DNA from: a virus | DNA: 21,129 bases | Virus record (IMG/VR): IMGVR_UViG_3300032224_000619 | Span: 1 to 21,129 of that record | Direction: 5' to 3' (one strand) | Shown: one piece after another, positions 12,872-20,308 of the stretch | Layout of the letters: the number at the start of each line of letters is the position of its first letter | How positions within the stretch are numbered: the stretch's first letter is position 1 | Made by a program: the position numbers and the translations under genes | The notes under the pieces: generated by a model | What the model saw: the letters and a program-made list of their open reading frames with translations, nothing else | Database searches by the model: none | What the model was told of the DNA's origin: nothing

Positions 12872-15158
12872 ATGACTAAAGCAGAATCGCTTAGTAAAGT
12901 TAGTAAGGAATTGATGTTGAAGGAGCCGTTTTACGGCTTTTTCCTTTTAATGCTCAATAAAGTATGGGACGCTAAGCGTGTACCTACAGCATGTGTGAGC
13001 AAAAACAACATTAATTATCAGCTTACTATTAATCCTGAGTTTTGGGAAAGTCTTATAGACAAACACCAAATGGGATTACTCAAACACGAGCTCAAGAGGG
13101 CTCCTTATACAGTAATGTATATGTAAAATGTCTTAAATTGACGGGAACTGCCTTAGAGCTTTATCTACCAAGTACACACAGTGATGTAGTGTATGGCCAG
13201 AATAATTACCTGGGTAAGGTAAAAAAGATAAAGATTGGCAAATCCGCAGCCAAATTTCTTATTATATGATTTATTTTTGGTATATTGTAGTCTAAATACT
13301 TACATATATGAAAACAAAAATAGAACAAGAAGTAATTGATTACTATATTATTGATAAACTATCGGGACAAAAAATTGCAAGCATATTAAAAATAAATCCT
13401 AAAACAGTGTTTGCTATTTTAAAAAGAAATAATATAAAATCAAGAACTTTGTCTGAAGCAGCAATGAAGTATACTTGCCAAGATGATTTTTTTAATGTTA
13501 TAGATACAGAGAAAAAAGCATATTGGTTAGGAGTATTATTTGCTGACGGTAATATTACGAAAAAAGCAAGTAAATCTGGACAAATTATTTTTTCATCAAA
13601 AGATAAAGAATGGGTAAAACTATTTTTATTAGATATTGGATCAAATAATTCTCCAAATTGTGAATATCAAAAACTATATAAAAAGTATATATGGAAAGCT
13701 CAAATAACTTCAGCTAAAATGTATGACGATTTAAATAATTTAGGATGTACACCTGCTAAAACCAAAACAATTAGAATACCTGCAATAAAAAATAAGCTAG
13801 TCCATCATTTTATAAGAGGTTATTTTGACGGTGATGGTACAGTAGGTCTTTATAAAAACCTAAAAAATAATGATTGGAAAATCTTAAAATCAGGTTTTTG
13901 TTCTGGTTCACAACAATTTATTAGCGATTTATTAGAAATAATACCAGTAAAAAATAAAAAAATTAAACAAGTTAAAGAATGTTATATTACACAGCACTCT
14001 TTAAATGATACTCTTAATCTATTTAAATACATGTATAAAGATTGCACAGTATGTTTAGAAAGAAAAAGAGAAATTTTTATTAATTATTTAGACACATATA
14101 AACCAAGAAAGAGGTTCAACGACTACAATAGACCATCCTAATAAGGATGAAGGTATAGTCTGATCTCATGTGAAAGCATGAGTTAACATAAATGCTTGCA
14201 TATTGCATTTAACCATCTTACTAGTACGTTTCCGTTTAGTGATAAGAAGCTGGCTAATATTGCATTTGACTTAGAGATTAATCAATTTATTGACCCAGAA
14301 TGGCTCCCTGAAGGAGGTTTAACACTAGATACTTATCCAGAGTTAAACTTAGAGGCTAAACAGGGCAGTAGATATTATTATTCTAAGTTGCTTGCAGCAA
14401 AACAGGATAAAGATAAAAAAGGCACATCAGGTTGTCCCAATTTTGACAAACATTGTGACCAAATGGATAATGGAGAAGATCCTGCAAACCATGATACTTG
14501 GGAAGAATTTGAAGATTTACCAGAAGCAGAGAGAAAGCTTATTGAAAAGCAGGTACAACGTGTGCTTAGCGAGGTAAAAGAGCAAACAGAAAAGCGTCAG
14601 GGAAATGTTCCTGGTGAGATGGTAGGCAAGATTCTTATCGAAGTAATTGAGAAAGCTAAGTTTAATTGGCGTGAGTATGTACGTAGATTTGCTGGCAACA
14701 GTACTAAAATTTATACTAAGAAAGTACGACGCAAAGAGAACAGAAGGTTTTCCGATAATCCTGGACTAAAGATCAAAATGCGTCAACACATGTTGTTGGC
14801 TATTGATACATCAGGATCCGTAAGTGACGCAGAGCTAAAAGAATTTATGAATGAAATATTTCATATTTACAAACAAGGCGTAGATGTTACTATCGTACAA
14901 TGTGATACGGAAATTAAAAGCATTAGATCTTATAAAGGTGCTTTAGATTTAGAAGTAGGTGGAAGAGGAGGAACAAGTTTTGATCCTGTATTAGAATACT
15001 TCAATGAGAATCTCAAGAAATATACTAGTCTAGTATATTTTACCGACGGCGAATGTGATACCGACATAAAGCCGCGTGGACCCATTTTATGGGTGTTATC
15101 AGAAAGGTCTTATAATAACGAAAACCTTCCTGGAAAAGTAATCAAGTTAGAACTTTAA
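12872..15158 (+). CDS. Metallopeptidase-VWA protein split by a group I intron (join 12872-13092, 14195-15158)
   Basis: Exon 1 is 221 nt, exon 2 is 964 nt; joined they encode 394 residues. Splicing after U13092 and G14194 restores HELLHIAFNHL, an HExxHxxxxH metal site (H72, E73, H76, H81), which neither exon holds alone. KLANIAFDLEIN follows, as in DUF2201-type putative metallopeptidase domains. The C-terminal VWA-like domain carries the MIDAS motif DTSGS (278-282). An acidic linker lies between. The partner is the MoxR-type AAA+ ATPase starting 10 bases downstream; MoxR/VWA pairs act as chaperones or insert metals (CobS/CobT-like). Without splicing, exon 1 ends in a stop at 13124-13126, giving an 84-aa product. 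Confidence 0.85.
13093..14194 (+). other. Group I self-splicing intron, 1102 nt
   Basis: P1: 5' exon GAGCT (13088-13092) pairs with GGCTC (13099-13103), with the required U-G pair at the splice site. P10: intron CAAG (13093-13096) pairs with 3' exon CTTG (14195-14198). The intron ends in G (14194). The core includes GACGGGAACTGCC near 13139-13152, AATCCGCAGCCAA near 13242-13254, P7 CGACTA (14120-14125) with TATAGTC (14154-14160), P8 CATCC/GGATG (14134-14149) and P9 CTCATG/CATGAG (14165-14182). It carries the LAGLIDADG gene. Insertion is exactly in codons for a metal-binding HExxH motif, the sort of conserved site such introns target. Confidence 0.93.
13308..14141 (+). CDS. Intron-encoded LAGLIDADG homing endonuclease, 277 aa
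   Basis: The two LAGLIDADG motifs are YWLGVLFADG (72-81, D80) and FIRGYFDGDG (168-177), so it works as a single-chain monomer. The N-terminal ~45 residues form a helix-turn-helix of the YYIIDKLSGQKIASILKINP type that may aid DNA recognition or self-regulation. It cuts intronless alleles of the VWA gene to spread the intron, and may also assist folding as a maturase. The 3' end overlaps the ribozyme core: its last codons contain the 5' strand of P7 and half of P8. AT-rich codon use differs from the host gene. TTATTTTTGGTATATTG at 13271-13287 could be its own promoter, weakly. Confidence 0.92.
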   Translation: MKTKIEQEVIDYYIIDKLSGQKIASILKINPKTVFAILKRNNIKSRTLSEAAMKYTCQDDFFNVIDTEKKAYWLGVLFADGNITKKASKSGQIIFSSKDKEWVKLFLLDIGSNNSPNCEYQKLYKKYIWKAQITSAKMYDDLNNLGCTPAKTKTIRIPAIKNKLVHHFIRGYFDGDGTVGLYKNLKNNDWKILKSGFCSGSQQFISDLLEIIPVKNKKIKQVKECYITQHSLNDTLNLFKYMYKDCTVCLERKREIFINYLDTYKPRKRFNDYNRPS

Positions 15159-15168
15159 AAATTAACAC

Positions 15169-16338
15169 ATGAATCAAGTAAAATTAAACGTTGAAGAGTT
15201 AAAAAGCTTTGTTAAGCACATGATTGTAAACAATCAAACTATCCAAGCACAAGGTAAAGTACCTGTTGCGGTCAACATCGAAGGCGATGCGGGCCTTGGC
15301 AAGACTTCTGCTATCATGCAGTTAGGCCAAGAATTAGGTAAGCAAGTAGTAAAACTAAACTTAGCACAGCTAGAAGAGCTAGGTGACTTAGTTGGTTTTC
15401 CTGTTAAAGAATATCAAGTAAAGAATGCAGAAGGTAAAACTTTATGGATTACTGAGCAAGAGATTGAAATAGCTAACCAAAAAGGCTACCGTGTTGTAGA
15501 TAAGCGCATGTCTCATGCTGCTCCTGAATGGATTCAAGGTAAAGGTGAGGGTGGTATCTTAATTCTAGATGACTACACTCGTGCTGATCAGCGTTTTACC
15601 CAAGCAACTATGGAATTACTAGACCGCCAAGAGTATGTGTCTTGGAAGCTTCCTAAAGATTGGCACATTGTCCTAACTACAAATCCAGACAACGGTGACT
15701 ATAATGTTACTAGTCTTGATGTAGCGCAAAAGACTCGTTTCATTTCTGTAGAGCTTAAATTTGATGTAGATGTGTGGGCTAAGTGGGCAGAGACTGCAGG
15801 TATTGACGGTCGTTGTATTAACTTCTTGTTGATGCACCCTGAAAGTATTACGCAAAGAATTAATCCTCGTTCTGTGACTACATTCTTTAATGCTATTACA
15901 TCTATTGAAGACTTTGATAGCAACTTGCCTTTGATCCAAATGATCGGTGAGGGCTCAGTAGGACCAGAGTTTGCTGGTTTGTTTACTATGTTTATCAATA
16001 ACAAGTTAGACAGGATTATTAGTCCTAAAGATATCTTAGAAAAAGATACTCAGTATGTGTTGAATACTCTTACCAATGTTATCGGAAAAGACGATGAATA
16101 TCGTGCTGATATTGCCAGTGTATTAGCCACTCGTATAGTAAACTATTCATTGAACTTCAGCACTAAGCATTCTGTACCACAAGATATGGTAGACAGATTG
16201 GTAGTACTAAGCACGGAATCTAGTGTGTTTACTGAAGACTTGAAGTATCGATTAGTTAAAGATATTATTAACGGCAACAAAGTAAAGTTTGCTAAATTAA
16301 TTATGAACCAAGAAGTCATGAAAATGGCTATAAACTAA
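15169..16338 (+). CDS. MoxR/CobS-type AAA+ ATPase, 389 aa
   Basis: Walker A GDAGLGKT (39-46), Walker B ILILDDYTRAD (130-140, D134-D135), sensor 1 TTNPD (170-174), and R190 in AQKTRF as probable arginine finger. The inserts and the phrase 'DDYTRADQRFTQATMELLDRQ' fit the MoxR/CobS clade. It would form a ring that remodels a protein target recognised by the VWA partner encoded just upstream. The first 35 residues form a helical lead. Gene spacing (10 bases before, 5 after) ties it to the VWA gene and the unknown 403-residue gene. Confidence 0.9.
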   Translation: MNQVKLNVEELKSFVKHMIVNNQTIQAQGKVPVAVNIEGDAGLGKTSAIMQLGQELGKQVVKLNLAQLEELGDLVGFPVKEYQVKNAEGKTLWITEQEIEIANQKGYRVVDKRMSHAAPEWIQGKGEGGILILDDYTRADQRFTQATMELLDRQEYVSWKLPKDWHIVLTTNPDNGDYNVTSLDVAQKTRFISVELKFDVDVWAKWAETAGIDGRCINFLLMHPESITQRINPRSVTTFFNAITSIEDFDSNLPLIQMIGEGSVGPEFAGLFTMFINNKLDRIISPKDILEKDTQYVLNTLTNVIGKDDEYRADIASVLATRIVNYSLNFSTKHSVPQDMVDRLVVLSTESSVFTEDLKYRLVKDIINGNKVKFAKLIMNQEVMKMAIN

Positions 16339-16343
16339 GAATC

Positions 16344-17555
16344 ATGAGCAATAAAATATTTTACAAGTCCTTGTATATTACCAGTTTAGAGACGGATTAT
16401 AAAGGCGACATTTTATCTTTAGATGTTGAAACTATTGGAGTAATACACGAAGACGATGTCAAAGCTATCCCTTATACTACTTATACACAAAAACCGTATG
16501 AGAAATATTTCTTGATGCCTGGCACAGCAGTGCCTAGGGTAAAACTACAAAACCTATCTGTAGATGCTGGAATTAAAGTAGTGCGTTCTCCTGAAGATGC
16601 TGATAAAGTATTTGTTGGCAAAAACAGTTTTAGTAAAATGTCCAAATCTGGACATGTGTATGCTGTCGAAAAAGCTTTAATTGAGGCTTATCTCAATTCT
16701 GAAGCTTTGACTACAGATGAGTATATCACTGATCGATTAAGAATAGCATTGCTTAATGCTGAGCATACTTACATTGCTATGGATTACAGTGCTAGAAATT
16801 TCTTCATAGGCAATGTACCTAATAAGCAACAAGTAATGCTGCGAACTCTTCATGATAAGTCTCCTAATAGATTAAAATCTAACAATTTTACTTATGAGCA
16901 TTATATTATTGAAGGTAATTATTGTGAGATGTTAGATAAAGCTTTAAATAGCTCTAATTTGCAGATCTGCAACGAACAGGATTTATTAGAAAATCTTAAT
17001 GGTGATGATGCATTGATTATTTCACAAGGTGAGTTTAATCAGTTATCGGAGATGTTTAGGAGTTCTGACAAAGATAATCACGTACTTGCTATGGAGATTA
17101 TGGCGAATTCTAACTATTCTCAAAGTATTTTTTACTTGATGAGATTGTTTAAAGATTTCAATCAGCATATGGCTGGTCAAAAATCTAGAAACCATGTTAA
17201 TTTTAAGAGCCTACTCAGCTATTTATCTATGGGTACTGCAACTTATAATTGGGATGTAACAATTAATAAAGTGTTAGAGACTATCAAAAACAAAGGTTTG
17301 TTAACCGTACAAATGATTGAAGAGGCTTTTGTTGCATATGAATACGAAGTAAAAGCTTATTCTGTCCAAGAGAATTCTGTGATTCAGATTAAGTCTTACA
17401 CTTTACATCCAGATTATGCAGCGTTTCTTAACACAAATTATGTAAACACTGTAAAAGAGGATTTTATTCCTGTAGAAACAGTAGAGGTTCCTGAAGAACC
17501 TCAAATATTAGCCGACGTAGTACCTGATAAAACAGAGTCTATTAGTTGGAATTAA
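16344..17555 (+). CDS. Large unknown protein linked to the MoxR/VWA pair, 403 aa
   Basis: Starts 5 bases after the ATPase. Soluble, no membrane segment. N-terminal ~180 residues look mixed alpha/beta (SLYITSLETDYKGDILSLDV). The middle (~200-330) is helical (LAMEIMANSNYSQSIFYLMR, GLLTVQMIEEAFVAYEYEV). The C-terminus is disordered and acidic (VEVPEEPQILADVVPDKTE) and ends ESISWN. No catalytic motif is evident and I do not recognise the family. By position it may be the substrate, adaptor or third subunit of the MoxR/VWA machine. The Trp-containing acidic tail recalls the tails at 11173 and 11817. Confidence 0.75.
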   Translation: MSNKIFYKSLYITSLETDYKGDILSLDVETIGVIHEDDVKAIPYTTYTQKPYEKYFLMPGTAVPRVKLQNLSVDAGIKVVRSPEDADKVFVGKNSFSKMSKSGHVYAVEKALIEAYLNSEALTTDEYITDRLRIALLNAEHTYIAMDYSARNFFIGNVPNKQQVMLRTLHDKSPNRLKSNNFTYEHYIIEGNYCEMLDKALNSSNLQICNEQDLLENLNGDDALIISQGEFNQLSEMFRSSDKDNHVLAMEIMANSNYSQSIFYLMRLFKDFNQHMAGQKSRNHVNFKSLLSYLSMGTATYNWDVTINKVLETIKNKGLLTVQMIEEAFVAYEYEVKAYSVQENSVIQIKSYTLHPDYAAFLNTNYVNTVKEDFIPVETVEVPEEPQILADVVPDKTESISWN

Positions 17556-17564
17556 GAGAGAAAT

Positions 17565-18059
17565 ATGGTAAGCGCAATTAAATTAGAATTTCCAGAGTTT
17601 ATTACACATATTCCTCAAAATAAAAAACTATGGGTCAAGATTGGTTACAATAAGATTCATGCAAGTGCGCATTTTTCCACGCGGGCGGCTCTAGTGGCCG
17701 CCATGCATGGATATATTGAGAAGCATATTCCACCAAACCTTACTATCCAAGGTCCCGTAGAAACTAAATTGATTGTATATGCGCCGATAAACTTCGGCAG
17801 TGTAAAAATGACTCTTAGCAGACAGACAGGTAGACGACAAATTAGTTGGAAACCTGCTTTGGCTAGCTATAAACCAAATTGGGATATTGGAAATCTGGCC
17901 CTAGTATGGCTAAAATCATTAGATGATGTGTTGATCAAAAAGGGGATACTACCCGACGATACTATTGAGTACATACAACGCACAAGTTATGAGTTTAGAC
18001 CTGTAAAAGATTTCAAAGACAGAAAATTAGTATACGAACTAAAAACAATTAAACGATGA
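17565..18059 (+). CDS. rusA-like: RusA-like Holliday junction resolvase, 164 aa
   Basis: The catalytic signature of RusA is visible: KPNWDIGNLALVWLKSLDDV (103-122) corresponds to 'KPDiDNl.K...DaL' and ILPDDTIEYI (128-137) to '..DDsqv'. The expected acidic residues D107, D120/D121 and D131/D132 are present. The usual KPD is KPNWD here, a small deviation. RusA enzymes resolve four-way junctions arising in phage recombination and packaging. Stop and next ATG overlap (ATGA), coupling it to the nuclease. Confidence 0.8.
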   Translation: MVSAIKLEFPEFITHIPQNKKLWVKIGYNKIHASAHFSTRAALVAAMHGYIEKHIPPNLTIQGPVETKLIVYAPINFGSVKMTLSRQTGRRQISWKPALASYKPNWDIGNLALVWLKSLDDVLIKKGILPDDTIEYIQRTSYEFRPVKDFKDRKLVYELKTIKR

Positions 18060-19075
18060 GCGTGGATTATAGAGACATTCCCGCATTAAATCAAAGTTCC
18101 TTAAAGAAAATATTGACTCATCCTCAAGACTACCTCAATGCGATCAAACGCAATGAGGAGTCTAAAGAGGATCACTTTATTTTTGGCACACTAGTAGATT
18201 TAATGTTGACAGGAACAAAAGAAGAATTTGATAGCAAGTTTTATGTTATCAAACAAGACATTAGTATTACCGATGCTGTAAAAGCTATTGTAGACGGTGT
18301 TGTAGAAGAGGTACGCAACCTTGGCGTAGATTTATCCTTGTGGACCAATGAGCGTGATGTAATTCTAAAGCATGTGAAGTATCAAAACTACCAAGGTAAC
18401 TGGAAAGATGATACCAGAATCGATGCTATTATCAAAGCTGCTCAAGGATATGTAACGTTATTGGAAACTGTCGGCAACCGCACAATAGTCACCGACCTTA
18501 CGTATTCTAAAGCAGTAAATGCTGTAGCAGGATTACGTTCTGATAAGTTTACTCAAGAGTTTTCTATGCCTGCAAAGAAATATCCTGAGCATATTCAAGT
18601 AATTGATAAATTTATTGTGAGCTTTAAGCACTTAGATTTTAACATCAAGGGCGAATTAGACAGAGTTATCATTAATCACCAAACTCAACGAATTAAACCC
18701 CTCGATTTTAAGACTACAAGTAAGCCGATTATAAACTTTATGAGTGAATTTTGGAAACTACGGTATGATTTTCAGGCAGCGACGTATTCTTTAGGATTAG
18801 TATCCCATCCAGAAATCAAAGAGTTGCTTGACAAAGGCTATACTATGGAGCCATTTAGATTTATAGTAGCTCACTCTGAGTCTATTACTGCTCCTATGGT
18901 ATTTACAGTGCCGATGAAAGTAATCACTATAGGCACCTACGGCGGCGAAACTTCAGTAAGATATTATGAGGGTCTTGAACAAGCTTTGCAACGTTACGAA
19001 TTTGCTACAACTAACAATCTTTGGGATTATCCTAAAGAGTATTACGAAAAAGGATCGATTGATATAGAACTATGA
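18056..19075 (+). CDS. RecE/Cas4-like PD-(D/E)XK exonuclease, 339 aa
   Basis: N-terminal LNQSSLKKIL then FGTLVDLMLTG (43-53) are typical of RecE/DUF3799-type nucleases. The catalytic core is GELD (199-202), PLDFKTT (215-221, D217 and K219) and the motif IV Q240-x3-Y244 (FQAATYSLGL). It would digest dsDNA ends 5'-3' to expose single strands for the Sak4-like annealer and SSB. No Cys cluster of the Cas4 Fe-S type was seen. Coupled by ATGA on both sides. Confidence 0.85.
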   Translation: MSVDYRDIPALNQSSLKKILTHPQDYLNAIKRNEESKEDHFIFGTLVDLMLTGTKEEFDSKFYVIKQDISITDAVKAIVDGVVEEVRNLGVDLSLWTNERDVILKHVKYQNYQGNWKDDTRIDAIIKAAQGYVTLLETVGNRTIVTDLTYSKAVNAVAGLRSDKFTQEFSMPAKKYPEHIQVIDKFIVSFKHLDFNIKGELDRVIINHQTQRIKPLDFKTTSKPIINFMSEFWKLRYDFQAATYSLGLVSHPEIKELLDKGYTMEPFRFIVAHSESITAPMVFTVPMKVITIGTYGGETSVRYYEGLEQALQRYEFATTNNLWDYPKEYYEKGSIDIEL

Positions 19076-19689
19076 CGACAATGAAATTCACAAAAACCGC
19101 AACTTTTCTCTTTCCACTAACGACCATTCCTAAAAGTTTGTTTGAGTGTAACATCAAAGATGTATTTGGAAGAACTAAGTTTACTACAAGATTTGTTAAT
19201 GCTTTCTCTTCTAGTACTTGTATTAACAAGTATCAAGAAGAACCAGGCTTAATATTTATTGTAACTAAACAATATCAAGATGTGGGTTTTGAGGCTTTCT
19301 ATACAACGATAACTTCTTTCCCCAACTATGTAGATGATTATGATGATTCAGGGTATCTAGTGTTTATTTTTAGGATTCCTGAAGAAAATCAGAAAGATTA
19401 TGAGTTAATACTAAACGGGAAATATTCAAAAATTTCGCAGCAAAGTAAAAAATTAATACTAGGAAATAACTTTTTTACAGGAAAAGCCTTTACTTTGCCA
19501 TTAATCTTAAACAAATCTGAAGCATTAAAAACAAGTTGGGAAGATCGGCTTAGTCTTCCATGGTCTCCTGCAGTTTTGGGAGATCAAGAAGTTTGGCCAA
19601 TAATTGACTCAGTAGAAGAAGTCTTGACGCCTGATGTGATGAAAAACATCGCAATGACATCAAAACTAACACCATCGGGGGAGTTTTAA
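19072..19689 (+). CDS. Phage protein of unknown function, 205 aa
   Basis: The ATG at 19072 overlaps the nuclease stop; a second ATG at 19081 is an alternative. Soluble mixed fold: PNYVDDYDDSGYLVFIFRIP (about 85-104), LILNGKYSKISQQSKKLI (about 112-129), and SWEDRLSLPWSP near 155-166. The family is not recognised by name, though it looks like small proteins often placed near phage recombination genes. Last gene of the operon; a GC-rich hairpin covers its stop codon and a terminator follows 44 bases later. Confidence 0.7.
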   Translation: MTTMKFTKTATFLFPLTTIPKSLFECNIKDVFGRTKFTTRFVNAFSSSTCINKYQEEPGLIFIVTKQYQDVGFEAFYTTITSFPNYVDDYDDSGYLVFIFRIPEENQKDYELILNGKYSKISQQSKKLILGNNFFTGKAFTLPLILNKSEALKTSWEDRLSLPWSPAVLGDQEVWPIIDSVEEVLTPDVMKNIAMTSKLTPSGEF

Positions 19690-19697
19690 GCTCCCCC
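19677..19697 (+). other. GC-rich hairpin across a stop codon
   Basis: GGGGGAG (19677-19683) pairs with CTCCCCC (19691-19697), 7-base loop containing the TAA stop. No T run follows; probably a 3' stabiliser or pause element ahead of the real terminator. Confidence 0.5.
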
Positions 19698-19732
19698 TAT
19701 ATGGGCTTCTACAATCTTTTATAAAGATGATT

Positions 19733-19796
19733 AGAGAGGGAGGATTTAAGTTAAACAAGGGTTTTAAATTAAATCGGGAGCCTCCCTCTCTTTTTT
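19733..19796 (+). terminator. Rho-independent terminator of the recombination operon
   Basis: AGAGAGGGAGG (19733-19743) and CCTCCCTCTCT (19781-19791) form a perfect 11-bp stem around a 37-base AT-rich interior, then a run of T (19791-19796). Confidence 0.85.
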
Positions 19797-19807
19797 AACT
19801 AGTCATA

Positions 19808-19839
19808 TAAGTCACAAAAACACATATAATTGTGACTTA
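19808..19839. repeat. Perfect 10-bp inverted repeat
   Basis: TAAGTCACAA (19808-19817) and TTGTGACTTA (19830-19839) around a 12-base AT-rich loop. Neither side has a T tract, so it is not a terminator. It may be an operator or the base of the structured RNA that follows. Confidence 0.5.
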
Positions 19840-19936
19840 CAAGACAAGTTAAGATAAGGGGTAAAAATTGCCACATATCTAAATACGAAATGTAATAAGG
19901 GATAGGCGCAACAACTCCCGTTTTCAATAGAACGCT

Positions 19937-19952
19937 GACAGCTCGGAAAGAC
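19937..19952 (+). repeat. GGAAAGAC hairpin motif, copy 2
   Basis: GACAGCTCGGAAAGAC. Hairpin GCTCG (19941-19945), loop GAAAGA, CGAGC (19952-19956), all five pairs Watson-Crick. Confidence 0.6.
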
Positions 19953-19961
19953 GAGCAACAT

Positions 19962-20045
19962 ACGCTGAGAAGGTAACTGGGTTGCCCGAGCAGGCCGTAC
20001 ACCTGCAGTGTCAAAATGAAGGACGTTCGAATCGTCAGCAGCGTG
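19962..20045 (+). tRNA. Degenerate or unusual tRNA-like structure, anticodon position GTA
   Basis: 84 bases with all four arms in tRNA order. Acceptor ACGCTG (19962-19967) with CAGCGT (20039-20044). A D-arm-like GGTAA-CTGGG-TTGCC (19972-19986). An anticodon-like arm GCAGG-CCGTACA-CCTGC (19990-20006), a perfect 5-bp stem with 7-nt loop and GTA (Tyr) at 34-36. A 14-15-base variable region. T arm GACG-TTCGAAT-CGTC (20022-20036). Deviations: C instead of the invariant U33, a too-short D loop, a 6-bp acceptor and a 4-bp T stem. These suggest a tRNA relic or mimic rather than a working tRNA-Tyr. A second ACGCTG (19932-19937) could compete for the same 3' strand. Confidence 0.4.
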
Positions 20046-20107
20046 CAAGACAACGGCGAATATAAGCCAAATGTTTAGCCCGCGCGGGGCAATTAATTAA
20101 CGGCTTG

Positions 20108-20123
20108 ACGGGTGGCCACCCGT
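20108..20123. repeat. Perfect 16-base palindrome
   Basis: ACGGGTGG followed by CCACCCGT, fully self-complementary. As RNA it forms a 6-bp stem with a GGCC loop; as DNA it could be a dimeric protein site. Confidence 0.6.
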
Positions 20124-20139
20124 GACACCTCGGAAAGAC
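20124..20139 (+). repeat. GGAAAGAC hairpin motif, copy 3
   Basis: GACACCTCGGAAAGAC. Hairpin CCTCG (20128-20132), loop GAAAGA, CGGGG (20139-20143) with one G-U pair, then ATTTTTA, so this copy may also act as a terminator. Confidence 0.6.
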
Positions 20140-20176
20140 GGGGATTTTTAAAACGACACGACATGACAACAAAAAA

Positions 20177-20224
20177 CCCTCTACACCTGAGAATAGAGGG
20201 AGACTTACAAACTTCTCTGTAAGT
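20177..20224. repeat. Two tandem perfect hairpins
   Basis: CCCTCTA/TAGAGGG (20177-20183, 20194-20200, 10-base loop) and ACTTACA/TGTAAGT (20203-20209, 20218-20224, 8-base loop), two bases apart. No T tract follows on either strand. They end 84 bases before the HNH gene. Confidence 0.5.
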
Positions 20225-20308
20225 GGGGTAGATACAAAGATATTAAATAACAATAAATATGACACCAAAAGAAATGTATTAATAGGATTAAAGTATTATA
20301 TTTGCAAT

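Larger units (their letters stand above)
19890..20160 (+). ncRNA. Candidate structured RNA, GC-richer than surroundings
   Basis: No coding frame with phage-like sequence is present here on either strand. The stretch holds a chain of hairpins: GCTCG/CGAGC (19941-19956), GCAGG/CCTGC (19990-20006), GACG-TTCGAAT-CGTC (20022-20036), GCCC/GGGC (20078-20090), the palindrome at 20108-20123 and CCTCG/CGGGG (20128-20143). The ACGCTG/CAGCGT pairing can close it. Base composition is clearly less AT-rich than the phage genes. A tRNA-derived or large phage ncRNA is likely; a replication origin is the alternative. 20225-20308 shows nothing further I can name. Confidence 0.5.

Noticed and set aside
13042-13269. 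75-aa open frame across exon 1 end and intron start
   Set aside because: It covers P1 and the intron core and overlaps the VWA exon in another frame; no recognisable protein features.
14196-15158. Exon 2 as an independent TTG-started gene
   Set aside because: The TTG is the second codon after the splice junction; joining to exon 1 restores HELLH and a full-length protein, which explains the frame better.
20177-20200. TPP riboswitch, suggested by CTGAGA in the loop
   Set aside because: The remaining thi-box core and second arm are absent and the downstream gene is a homing endonuclease.
19799-20268. Minus-strand open frames of 77-84 codons in the non-coding region
   Set aside because: They overlap each other, have odd Cys/Pro/Arg-rich composition, face against all neighbouring genes and coincide with strong hairpins; accidental frames in GC-richer DNA.
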